Assembly: GCA_002633005.1 (NCBI GenBank)
Contig: NMRA01000234.1
Coordinates: 514,482-553,966, forward strand
DNA: 39,485 nucleotides
From: Phoronis australis
Lineage: Eukaryota; Phoronida; Phoronidae
Direction: 5' to 3'
A model generated the notes under the pieces. It searched no databases. It worked only from the letters and a program-made list of their open reading frames with translations, and had not been told where the DNA came from. Shown piece after piece: positions 20,916-30,071 of the stretch (positions are counted from its first letter, which is position 1; each line of letters begins with the position of its first letter). The translations under genes and the position numbers were made by a program.

Positions 20916-21290
20916 TTTTGCTTGCCACAAATCTTGTAAGCCCTGTCTATTATATTTCTGATCAGTCCCAATTCGTAGCTGTAAGCAGTAAAGTTGAAAA
21001 AGTGGTCAACAAACCAGTGTAAGACTTTTTTCTATAGACACTTGTTAACAAACTATCACCATCGCCAGTAAATTGGACACCAAGAAATGGAATAAACGAC
21101 TGGGGTTCATCCTCCACGGTGAAACTTATGTTGATATGACGCCTATATTCATGCATATGTCTGCTCATGTGTCTAACAGAGGTTCTAACATCTGCAAAGA
21201 TCGGCATGTCATCCAGAATGCATGTCAGAATACTCAGTGTCCAGTTTTAGTATCCGTTGGACAGTGCGAGGACAGACTATAGACAAACTT
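20916..21290 (-). pseudogene. Penelope-like element reverse transcriptase, C-terminal fragment
   Basis: On the minus strand the frame from 21207 reads IPFLGVQFTGDGDS, then TSVYRKKSYTGLL. This is the hallmark 'IPFLD...SVYRKPTHTG' block that follows the catalytic aspartates in Penelope-like reverse transcriptases. Just upstream LDDMPIF may be the remnant of the catalytic D-D motif. A frameshift near 20980 moves the following thumb-like region (ELGLIRNIIDRAYKIC) into another frame. The protein would copy RNA into DNA at the target site. The fragment is truncated at its 5' side and by the tandem repeat on its 3' side, so it is dead. Confidence 0.8.
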
Positions 21291-21344
21291 TAGTAAGGAG
21301 GCCTCACTGTAGTCATTGGATAAAACCATTCCTGAATGTCATTG

Positions 21345-21565
21345 AAGTGCACCAACTTGGTTTCACATTGTTTTGAGGTTATTGTCCACGGTAGAGGCTG
21401 ACCATTATGTTCTTGACCTATCACGTGTCACTGACATCTGCATGACATTTTAGTTGTTACCTTGATCTTTGCATCGTATGTTGGTTATTGTACCTTTGAG
21501 AATGAGGGGTGTAGCTCGAAATATGTGAGGAAAATGAAGCTGTGTACTATTGGCTTCGAAATACA
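21345..21565 (+). mobile_element. Penelope-derived segment, inverse of 16190-16390
   Basis: Landmarks CTTGGTTTCACATTGTTTTG, TCCACGGTAGAGGCTGACC and TTTGAGAATGAGGGGTGTAG match the reverse complement of 16190-16390. With the reverse transcriptase next to it, this is likely upstream sequence of the same element. Confidence 0.65.
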
Positions 21566-21799
21566 CCAATCGGCGATCACACAAGTTTAACTCATGACGG
21601 TTACGATGCGTCTTTGCAAAAATGCCTCTCAGACCGATTCTTTAAATTTTCTGGTCTAAAACCTAACATGGAAAAACTGTATTCAGACAGGGGCCACAAA
21701 ATATAGGGACATTAAGCCTATGCTCAGATAGAAACATATGGAGGGAAACCATGTTTTGCTCTTTTGGTATGAAATTTAGTGTTAAGATGCCTTAACTGA

Positions 21800-22045
21800 T
21801 TACTTTAAATTAATTTGTTAATTTTGACGAGAAATCTCGGGTTGTCTGCAACCGTACCTCAAGAGTCTTGCTTGATGAACAAAAATGACAAAAAGAAAAT
21901 GAAGCAATCAAATTAGGCTTGGTTTGATAACTACAACACTCGTAAAAAATTAAGTTGAGAAGCCAGTAGGACTGAAATTCACCGTGGAAACTCTCAGTAT
22001 ACATTGGTCACGCGCGGGAGTTGGCTCTCCAGGGCTTGAGGTGCC
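21800..22045 (+). mobile_element. Right-end fragment of transposon T1
   Basis: This matches 6835-7089: CCTCAAGAGTC, CTTGATGAACAA, AAAATGAAGCAAT, TTTGATAACTACAAC, then GGGAGTTGGCTCTCCAGGGC near the terminal inverted repeat. Only this end is present. Confidence 0.6.
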
Positions 22046-23624
22046 ACCTAAAGTAAATAATCAAATTCTAAGGAATGCTTGCTTTCAGAAAATATGTAAA
22101 CTTTTGCTTAGTTAGATTCTACATTTTTTTAGACATTTAAAAACTTCGGGATGCCGTTTTCCCTGAACGTACGTAGGCATTTTGTTCCTGCGTAAATCTA
22201 GTTGCCTCATCCCCCTGCACTTACACCCTTACAGCCTGTAACCTTTGTATATTGCCTACAACAGTGTGAGCGGATAATACTCATTCCAGTCGGTGACGTG
22301 CTACGCCCATTTTGCTTAACGTAAGCTTTTCATCCACATACACTCGCACAATAGGTCAGTAGCCAACCAGTTTGATCTAAGACGCCCGGGTGTCATTCAA
22401 CCAAACGTCTGTTACGATATACTGCAAGCACATCTTCGTTCATCTGTGAGTGCGAGGCATACTTTCTGAGGCGAAGGCTGAAAAGCAAACGATCATGATA
22501 ATCGAGTAGTAAGTGTTGTTTCTGTTCTCGTTTATTTGTTTTGTGCAGTGCTTGGGTTCATAGAGAGAGTTTTAGTGCTACACATATTATACTGAACATG
22601 GCTACTGGAAGCGCTGGACAGTGGCTATGGAGACATTTGGACAGTGCACGTAGGGCTAGCTGCCGCAAATTTATCACTGGATTAGATAGTGTATCAGAGA
22701 TCTTAGGCTACATGTAACTAACAGTACTGAAACACAGTGCTTCAACAAGTTGAAACCTGCCTCAAAGGTGGGTCGCTTGCCATTGTACATAATTACTGGC
22801 CCAAGCATCGGAAGGGTGGACCGCTTGCTATTATCAGCCCCAGCCTATAGGAGCTGAAAAGGGCAAAAATTGCTAATAACACACTTTAGGTAACACAAGA
22901 TTTTCTATGCAAATTTTCCCATTGCAAATACACTCAAAAATGAAATTAACTGCATCATTCAACCAAACTGACATAATTACGACCACCTTAGTATTTTTCC
23001 GCCAGATGTCAAAGCTAGGTCGCCTGTATACAAGTCTAAGTAATTTGTTCGACTATACCAGACTCACTAATGCGCGTCATTCATACATTACCCGGCTAAT
23101 AGCCAACATTAGGAGGTTAAAAATTACGGATGTAAACCCTGATATGGGTGGAGTTCAATAGCTGTCTCACAGCGAGAAAATCTATCAACAATCCCGTGCT
23201 CTCATTAAAAATACATGACAATAATTCGCAGAATCTGGCGTGATCTTGCTTTAATAGCGAGGTACTAGGGTTATTTAGAACTCGATCGACTCAGGTGCCA
23301 CAATGGGCATGATCTTTTGACTTTGTACATCTATGTGTGTGATATTGATGAAGAGTCATTTATACTCGCTTTCATACTGCTTCGTTTAAGGTGTCTCAAC
23401 TACACAAGTGAAAAAAAACAATTTCAATAGAATTCAAACGCCACAAGACTTCCCAAAAACGCATTGCCTAATTATAAAATCGTCTAGAGGATCCAAGTTA
23501 TCTCCGATCATCAAAAACCCTAGATTGGAAGGTCAACTGAAAGATGTTTATGAGAACAGACCAGACACAATCTATTACTCATGCGCAGTGTCCTTCTCTA
23601 TTGTTTCATGGTATGTTGACGTGT
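22046..23624. other. Unassigned stretch
   Basis: No supported gene. A 40-codon frame at 22598-22720 starts in a good context (GAACATGG) but matches nothing I know. A frame at 22907-23161 also lacks family features. No repeat copy within the window was recognised. Confidence 0.45.
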
Positions 23625-23632
23625 TGTTTTTA

Positions 23633-23660
23633 TGCGCCCACATATTTATATGTGGACGCA
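23633..23660. repeat. Left-terminal palindrome of the tandem-repeat element
   Basis: TGCGCCCACATA and TATGTGGACGCA face each other across TTTA with one mismatch. The same 28-bp structure is at 39130-39157, and decayed versions lie near 1877 and 38472. It could form a cruciform or be a transposase binding site. Confidence 0.85.
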
Positions 23661-23822
23661 TTATACCGTCATCTCCGTTCGTCCGTCCGGCGTCCGTCGG
23701 CGTCCGGCGTCCGCTGCTCTATCTCCAAAACTCCTTGACTCATGTTCATGAAATTTTGCACATGTGTTCCTTCTGTGGATGGGACGGCATGATCGAACTT
23801 TCGGACGGATCCGACTACCGGT

Positions 23823-23836
23823 GTGCCCCCTAGTGG
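23823..23836 (+). promoter_or_regulatory. CTCF-consensus-like site
   Basis: GTGCCCCCTAGTGG, followed by CAA. First of the regularly spaced array. Confidence 0.35.
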
Positions 23837-23967
23837 CAATTTTGGTTTTTTACGCTTACCTTTGTATCTTCAAAAGTCCTGAACGGATTTTCATGAAATT
23901 TGGTATGTAGGCACCTATTAGTGAGATGACGCTATCCTCCCGTTTTCAGATGGATTCGACATAGTTT

Positions 23968-23981
23968 GCGCCACCTAGTGG
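23968..23981 (+). promoter_or_regulatory. CTCF-consensus-like site
   Basis: GCGCCACCTAGTGG, followed by CCA, so the match extends to the GTGGCCA edge of the vertebrate motif. Confidence 0.38.
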
Positions 23982-24272
23982 CCATTTTTAGTGTTTTCGA
24001 GTCTGTTTTTGTGCGTCCACCCCTCTATCAACCAAACCGCTCAAAGGATGATTGTGAAAATTGGCATGTATATGCTTACTATGTAGAGGATGGTTGACGA
24101 TGATTTTCCGACGATTTCGACTACTGTGGCGCCTCCTAGTGGCAGTTTTGTTTTTTTGCGCCTATGGCTGTATCTCCTAAACCGTTCGCAGGATCTTTAC
24201 AAATTGTGTAAGTATATTTATATGATGTTAACAACGGAAGATGACGACTTTTGGTCGGATCCGACTACCGGT

Positions 24273-24286
24273 GTGCCCCCTAGTGG
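24273..24286 (+). promoter_or_regulatory. CTCF-consensus-like site
   Basis: GTGCCCCCTAGTGG, exactly 450 bases after the first. Confidence 0.35.
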
Positions 24287-24417
24287 CAATTTTAGTTTTT
24301 TACGCTTACCTTTGTATCTTCAAAAGTATTGAACGGATTTTCATGAAATTTGGTATGTAGGCACCTATTAGTGAGATGACGCTATCCTACTGTTTTCAGA
24401 TGGATTCGACGTAGTTT

Positions 24418-24431
24418 GCGCCACCTAGTGG
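24418..24431 (+). promoter_or_regulatory. CTCF-consensus-like site
   Basis: GCGCCACCTAGTGG followed by CCA, exactly 450 bases after 23968. The third motif of each unit (GCGCCTCCTAGTGG at 24129 and 24579; also 25200 and 25609) misses the core by one base. Confidence 0.38.
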
Positions 24432-24722
24432 CCATTTTTACTGTTTTCGAGTCTGTATTTTTGCGTCCACCCCTCTATCAACCAAACCGCTCAAAGGATG
24501 ATTGTGAAAATTGGCGTGTATGTGCTTACTATAAGGAAGACAGCTGACAATGATTTTCAGACGATTTGGACTACTGTGGCGCCTCCTAGTGGCAGTTTTG
24601 TTTTTTTGCGCCCATGGCTGTATCTCCCAAACCGTTTGCAGGATCTTTACTAAATTTAGCAAGTGTATTTATGTGATGTTGACAACGGACGATGACGACT
24701 TTAGGATGATTCTGATTACCGG

Positions 24723-25042
24723 TATGCCTCTAGTGGCAATTTTAGTATTTGCCTCTAGTGGCAATTTTAGTATTTTACATTGACCTCTGTATTTTCATAG
24801 GTCTTCAGGTGTATACTTTGTGTTACTTCGTGACTGTGAAGGAAAAGTTCCAAGTAGAAATTTGTTTCTGGCATTCTAATGCTGTGCTAATCTCGTATGT
24901 TGGTAAATTTGTTTTTAATTCTATGTTTCTGTGGTGCTTTAAGCAACTGATGTATAGGATGTGCTTGTATTATGAAGATCACTCACATTTTGCCCCTAGC
25001 CTATTGGGGAGACAATGACCATGCCGTTCCATTTTGCAAAGT
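24723..25042 (+). repeat. Partial third unit, rearranged
   Basis: It starts in register (motif at 24723) but has a duplicated GCCTCTAGTGGCAATTTTAGTA and then a different body, shared with 1-358 and absent from units 1 and 2. Confidence 0.75.
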
Positions 25043-25138
25043 ACAACATACTACATATATGCCCTCTACTGGCCACTTTATGGTACCAATAAACAACCCT
25101 AGAAGGATACCGTATACGGTGCACATGTGGGCGCATTT

Positions 25139-25161
25139 CAACGCTCTGCGTTGCTCTTGTT
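25139..25161 (+). repeat. Right-terminal hairpin plus CTCTTGTT (inner copy)
   Basis: CAACGC-TCT-GCGTTG forms a 6-bp perfect stem with a 3-nt loop, followed directly by CTCTTGTT. It is preceded by TGTGGGCGCATTT, which echoes the left palindrome. Confidence 0.8.
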
Positions 25162-25945
25162 ACTGTTTTCGAGTCTGTTTTTGGCGTATGACTACTGTGG
25201 CGCCTCCTAGTGGCAGTTTTTTTGCGCCCATGGTTGTATCTATTAAACCGTTTGCAGGAACTTTACTTAATTTAGCAAGTGTATCTATATGATGTTGACA
25301 ATGGACTTTTGGTGTGCCCCCTACTGGCAATTTTAGTTTTTTTACGTTTATCAGTCTGTATCTTCAAAGGTCATCCACAGATTTTCAAACAAAATTGAAT
25401 ATAGACATCTATTGGTGAGATGACGCTATCATCCTGTTTTTGGATAGAATCGAGCTATTTTGCGCTACCTGGTGGCCATTTTTGATGTTTTCAAATCTTG
25501 TTTTTGGCGTCTACTCCTCGATCAACCAAATCATTCTAGGGATGGTTTTGAAAATTGGCGTACATGTTTTCAGTGTGAAGAAGACGTTTGATGATGGTGA
25601 CTACTGTTGCGCCTCCTAGTGGTAGTTTTGTGTTGTTTTGCGCCCATAGCTGTATCTCCAAAACCCACTGCAGTATCTTTATGAAATTTAGTAAGTGAAT
25701 TTATATGAAGATAACAGACGACGACTTTTAAGCGAATGGAACGGACGCCGTGCCCACAAGTGGCAATTTCATTTTGTTCTGTTTTCCTTTGTTTCTTTGA
25801 AGTTCCTTGACAGATTTTTATGAAATATGGCATGTTCCCATTTTTGGATGGATGTTACGTTTTTACGCCATCTATTGGCCATTTTTATGATACAAATAAA
25901 TAACTCTAAAAGCACACCATTTGCGATACATTCGTGGGCGCATTT

Positions 25946-25968
25946 CAACGCTCTGCGTTGCTCTTGTT
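25946..25968 (+). repeat. Right-terminal hairpin plus CTCTTGTT (outer copy)
   Basis: Identical 23-base terminus to 25139-25161, also preceded by GTGGGCGCATTT. About 100 bases of the sequence before it match the region before 25139 loosely (TGGCCA, AATAAA.AAC). Confidence 0.8.
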
Positions 25969-26071
25969 TTATCTCGTATTAAATCAGTTATTATCGTAAA
26001 CATCAGCAGACTTATGGATCAAAAATCAACAAAAGATCCCTCACACCAATTAGTATATACTTTATGTTTAT

Positions 26072-26205
26072 GTTCGAAGTATGTCCTGAAAATGATAGGT
26101 GCGTCGCAAACTCCATTTCCATTGATAAAAAGGAGACCTATACAGGCGAAATAATGGTAATTTATCATGACTGATAACGGTACAGAAATATGAGTGTAAA
26201 AAATA
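26072..26205 (+). repeat. Dispersed direct repeat, copy A
   Basis: ATGTTCGAAGTATGTCCTGA, AGGTGCGTCGCAAACTCC, GACTGATAACGGTACAGAAA and ATGAGTGTAAAA recur at 26613-26783. About 80-85% similar by eye. Together with the following CTGGAAAGATGGGCA it gives the unoccupied version of the site where the MITE at 26784-27091 is inserted. Confidence 0.7.
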
Positions 26206-26612
26206 ATACTCCCTGGAAAGATGGGCAGTAAGAAGCGCAGCACCCAGGTAAGAGGAACCACCGAAAAAAGGGAGTGGTAGTGAGTGGAAAAAATGAATAG
26301 AGATTAAACTCAAACGTAAGTGCTGCTAAAGCGAAGGAATGACAGGAAACATATGGTTACTGTGAACAAAGGTTAACCCTAAGACATTTGATAATCATCA
26401 GTCTATAGGAGACAGGAGCTGACCAAACTCCGGCGAGGCACGTGACGAAAAAAGAACCGATAGTGAGGCTGGGAAAAAATGTCCTAGTGCGCAAAAGGGC
26501 CGCATGCGAATCTACACAAATGATCAATGGACCAGTCCGAAAGAGGAAAAAGGGGGTAAAACTATACGCGAGATGAGTCCATATTTTCACATAAATTTAA
26601 AAATAGAATAGC

Positions 26613-26783
26613 ACTATGTTCGAAGTACGTCCTGAAAAATGTAGGTGCGTCGCAAGCTCCGCTTCTAGAGATAAAAAGAGATCGTATATAGGCGAAATAA
26701 AGGTAATCTATTTTGACTGATAACGGCACAGAAATAGGCCTATGAGTGTAAAATCATAATCAAAAATAGAATAATAATCTCTG
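26613..26783 (+). repeat. Dispersed direct repeat, copy B (interrupted)
   Basis: Partner of 26072-26205. Continuity breaks after AATAATCTCTG, and the expected GAAAGATGGGCAATA resumes at about 27092. Confidence 0.7.
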
Positions 26784-27091
26784 CAACAGTAGCGGATCTA
26801 GGATACAATAAGGAGGGGGGGGGCTGGGCGACATGTTGTCTCGGGGAACCGGACGATTGTATGTGCAGCAGGCCCGAAGTTGCGGGAGCCGGGTATGTGA
26901 ACCATCTGTTCGGAAAATCTACCCGTGGACTAAAAAAAAACGAAAAAACGGGTCCGCCGCGATCTTGGGCGCCCCCTTCTCCGCGTCCTACTCAATATAT
27001 CCTCGCGCTTCACGCTCTTGCTGTTCCATTTTTGCTTGCGGTAACCAAGGGGGGCCCGGGCCCCCTGGGCCCCCCTAAATCCGCCTATGTG
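26784..27091. mobile_element. MITE with GGCGGAT-type ends inserted into repeat copy B
   Basis: The left end CAGTAGCGGATCTAGGA and the inverse of the right end (CACATAGGCGGATTTAGGG) form imperfect terminal inverted repeats with G/C-homopolymer-rich inner flanks (GGGGGGGGG, GGGCCCGGGCCCCC). Comparing with copy A at 26190-26225 shows this 308-bp piece is extra. CAGTGGCGGATCCAGG-type ends are widespread in animal MITEs. No coding potential is accepted for the frames at 26833-27211 that run across it. Confidence 0.7.
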
Positions 27092-27519
27092 GAAAGATGG
27101 GCAATAAAAAGGGCCACAAGAGATGTTGAAAACAGCTCATGCTCATCGTCTACGTTTTTCTGCACATCATCCGCTTCATCAGGAATGGAGGAGAAATACG
27201 CCCTCTTGTGAGAGCATAGTAACCGAGGGAGATGGCAGAATATTTGGGTACCAGATACAGGACCTGGTCTTGTTTGTGACATGTTGATACAAAAATTGAA
27301 CTTTGTAAAAGCAGCCCAATGGGAGACGCGGAACTGTTGGACCCACACCCCAACCAAGTAAAAATGGTATTTCTGTTTTCGGTTTGCCTTATACGCTATG
27401 TGTGTCGTATAAACTGTGCGGGATTTACAAGAAGCACGACATCAAAATAGACTAGCTTTTTGCACTCCCCTTAGTCTCTTAGTAACATCCAAATAAATTT
27501 AAACCACTAGATCATAGAC
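27092..27519. other. Unassigned stretch, possibly Penelope 5' flank
   Basis: A minus-strand frame (27085-27357) has no recognisable domain. No other signal. Confidence 0.35.
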
Positions 27520-27820
27520 GTAGTGTGATGTACAAGACTGACTGTGCTTCTTGTCAGGCATTTTACGTTGGTCGTTGACTGAACACTCTCATTCATGATT
27601 GATGAGCACATAAGTTTTGTAAGAACAGGCAATCAGTCTTACTCCGGCGGAGCACATACGTATGATCACCATATCAACAGGGACCTTGAATATTACTGGC
27701 AGCAATAGAAATGTTCCCAGAAAAACCAGGGAGGCTATGAAACTTGTAAGCCCCACCATAAACAAGGAGGTCGGTATGTGAGTTACCTCATGTTTATGAT
27801 CGGATATTGACTGCTTATGT
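27520..27820 (+). pseudogene. Penelope-like GIY-YIG endonuclease fragment
   Basis: The plus strand reads GVMYKTDCASCQAFYVG, the start of the Penelope-type GIY-YIG nuclease with its Cys-x2-Cys and the YVG half of the motif. After several stops and frame changes, EHISFVRTGN, THHHIN-like and VGM...LPHV-type remnants in order match the rest of the domain (KRAVRxG, EHIxxxxH, MNRDxGYELPxVYD in typical elements). In intact elements this nuclease nicks the target. Here it is decayed by multiple stops, and no reverse transcriptase lies directly upstream. Confidence 0.65.
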
Positions 27821-28050
27821 ACTCTGCTTGTGATGAGGTTACCGGTTACCTGAATTTCTATGTATTGCCAAGCTGCCGGGCATAAGGAAATTGATCATTG
27901 ACAAATCCATAGACTAGGCACACTCACCCGGCCTTTTTCGTCCAGATGTGGTTCTGGGGTAAGGTCAGTGAATTTTTTAACCTGTGTAGACTTGACTTTT
28001 ATGGCACCCAGTGACCACAGTGACAGGCACAGAGTCTAATAATGAAAACA
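27821..28050. other. Unassigned spacer
   Basis: Nothing recognised between the endonuclease remnant and T1 copy 2. Confidence 0.35.
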
Positions 28051-28860
28051 CATAACTCTAGCCCTGGAATGGCAACTTGGTTCTCCTCTTGCTGAGATTG
28101 CGCCGCGCATGCGTGGCATTTGTTTGCATTCGCTTGTTCACGGTAGAGTTCACTAATCCTCGGACCTTGATAAAAAGCAAGTCTTCGTGAGATTACGCGA
28201 AATATTGCTGCATATTTTTTATCGTAATCTATTTTGCCCGGGGTTCGCCACGAGCTATGTTGCAGAGTAAAACAAGAGGAGGATTGAGAATATTATCATT
28301 TATTATGACGTAAATAGATAAAACTAACTAAGACTCTACAAGATGGGCATGGACAAAACGCCCACCGGCGTGTACAATGAATAGCCCTGAAAGAGGGAAC
28401 AAAACAAAAGAACTGCCTGAAGGGCTTAAATGAAAAGTACAGAACATGAACACAAAACTTGAAAAAACCTAACAGGAAATGTATATGAGAAAAGAGAAAG
28501 TGGAACCGACACCCGGGATGGGGGGTGGGGAAAAAATGTAGAGAACGAACGTAGGTCTTGTAGACGACGAGGTAGGTGGCTGAATGAGAGAGACCACGTT
28601 GAACTGAACAAAGGAAATATGGGCGACCAATCAGGTGTCGCGTAGAGAAATGTATGAATACAAAAGTAGGCCCTTCAGGCTGTAAATAGAGATGAGTAAA
28701 GACTGGTATCAAAATAAAGAGACAAATGTCAAAATAATGACGGTAAATGCATTTAACAAGTTAAATTTAATAAATTAGAACGGATGATTTTGACTAGATT
28801 TTAACGAGGTCATGGCGTAAGTCTTAGCGTTACTGAACTCTACCCCAGTGTTTGTTATTC

Positions 28861-29345
28861 CATGCGCGCACCCAGTCTAAAAAATGAGGGGGCTCGAATT
28901 TTTGAGAATGCGGACCTCTTACTAAGGTTCACGGGGTCGTTCCATGCGCGCCTCAGGGGTGGGGGGCTCGAATGAGTCCCCCATTTGGCGAAGAATGCAA
29001 AAGGTCCGCCCCAGAGAAACAAAAACTCCGGAAAAAGTAGAACACGAGACAAAAACCACTAAAATGGCAGGAACTACAAAACTTCGGCGGATTCACAATT
29101 CATAGCTCTAAAAGTACCCCGTGAGTATTAGTAAAAGGTTCACATTCTCAAAAATTTGAGCCCCCTATTTTTTAGGCTGTGCATGCGTTCAGAGCTATGA
29201 ATTGTGCATTCGCCGAATTTTGGTTGTTTCTGCCTTTTTAGTGGACTTTTGTATCGTTTTCAACTTTTTCGGTCTTTTGTTTCTCCGAGGCGGACCTCCT
29301 TGCCCACTTTGTTCGAGCCCCCCCGAACTCCCGGGTGCGCGCATA
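28861..29345. mobile_element. Interleaved foldback elements (CATGCGCGCACCC family)
   Basis: Four segments in the order a, b, a', b'. Segment a (28861-28925) pairs with a' (29129-29187): CTCGAATTTTTGAGAATG against CATTCTCAAAAATTTGAG. Segment b (28943 to about 29115) pairs with b' (29188-29345): CATGCGCGCCT..., GGTCCGCC and CGGCGGATTCACAATTCATA have inverse partners. The two inverted repeats therefore cross each other. The family also occurs at 4066-4340. Confidence 0.8.
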
Positions 29346-29774
29346 TATTCTTATGGAATTAACTGTCACTAAAACTTTCCGCAAATCAACCGAGTTTCAT
29401 AGGAGTTATCATTAGAAAGCCCTTCATCAGTTTTGATGGTGCATGATTACAGCAGAAGCAACCGAGAAACATTTAATTCATAAATAATTATCTATTCGTG
29501 TAAATGGCAGGTTTAATTTTTATAAATTAAAAAATAAGAGTGTTACCAAAATTGTAAGATAACATCGTGTAATAGTAATATAGATATGGAGAAATAAACC
29601 AGAGAGATTATATCAATTACTAATCAAACCAGCAGGGAAGTAATTTCAATGATTTTAAAACATTTCTCCCCTATCAAGACAAAAGATTTTTAGAATGTGG
29701 ATCCCTCACAGTTGTTGTGAAGAATTTAGTGGGGCATTCATCCATTGGCCCCGAGCTCTCTCACTGCTATATCA

Positions 29775-30071
29775 TGGGTGGCGCATCACTGAAAAAAGTG
29801 GGGGGCTAAAGCCCCCAGCCCGCCCCCCTTGTGGTGCACCGCCCATAGACCATGGGCGGTGCAGCCCTGAAAAACGTGACGGGCTATAGCTCCCCAACCC
29901 CCTATGGTGCGCCGCCCTAGCTAAGTATAGATTTTTACTTCTAGACTCTCTTGTTACCCACATGTTGTTGCCGCCACGCACGTTCAATGCCGTTGAATAC
30001 ACTGGCGGCGCAGCACTGAAATATGTGGGGGGAGCTATGGTCTCCCAGTCCCTTATGGTGCGCCGCCCATG
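29775..30071. repeat. Three 65-75 bp GC-rich hairpin repeats
   Basis: Units lie at about 29777-29847, 29853-29917 and 30003-30071. Each begins with a GG(T/C)GG(C/T)GCA-like edge plus GC(A/C)CTGAAA and ends TGGTGC(A/G)CCGCCC, so the two edges pair. The inner GGGGCTAAAGCCCC of unit 1 is itself palindromic. They resemble miniature foldback units; units 1 and 2 are adjacent and unit 3 is 85 bases away. Confidence 0.7.

Larger units (their letters stand above)
23823..24272 (+). repeat. 450-bp tandem unit 1
   Basis: The unit comprises three sub-repeats starting at motif positions 23823, 23968 and 24129 (spacing 145, 161, 144), each with a CCTAGTGGC core followed by a T-rich run and a TCATGAAATTTGG-type or related block. 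It is nearly identical to the next unit. Confidence 0.9.
24273..24722 (+). repeat. 450-bp tandem unit 2
   Basis: Motif positions 24273, 24418 and 24579 repeat the spacing of unit 1 exactly, so there are no net indels between the two units. Confidence 0.9.
23625..25968 (+). mobile_element. Palindrome/hairpin-ended tandem-repeat element (2.3 kb, compound)
   Basis: The left end (GTTGTTTTTATGCGCCCACA) is followed by a palindrome, a CCGTC-rich patch and CGCTGCTCTATCTCC. Two full 450-bp units and a partial third follow. A first right end lies at 25161 and a second at 25968, so one copy appears nested in or fused to another: repeat sequence resumes immediately after 25161. No transposase frame exists. 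The hairpin just inside the 3' terminus recalls Helitron ends, and internal tandem monomers of about 150-160 bp recall mollusc pearl-type non-autonomous elements. However the CTCTTGTT tail is not the canonical Helitron CTRR, so the class stays open. Confidence 0.7.

Noticed and set aside
22598-22720. 40-codon frame beginning in a good start context (GAACATGG)
   Set aside because: No family resemblance and no supported splice donor; too short to call.
23408-23833. 141-codon plus-strand frame, and 38902-39348 (148 codons)
   Set aside because: Both run across the left end and palindrome of the tandem-repeat element. Shared residues at their ends come from the repeat DNA, with no protein domain.
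28296-28712. 138-codon minus-strand frame
   Set aside because: Phe/His/Ser-rich translation of A/G-rich DNA inside T1 copy 2; no recognisable domain, and overlapping frames are also open.
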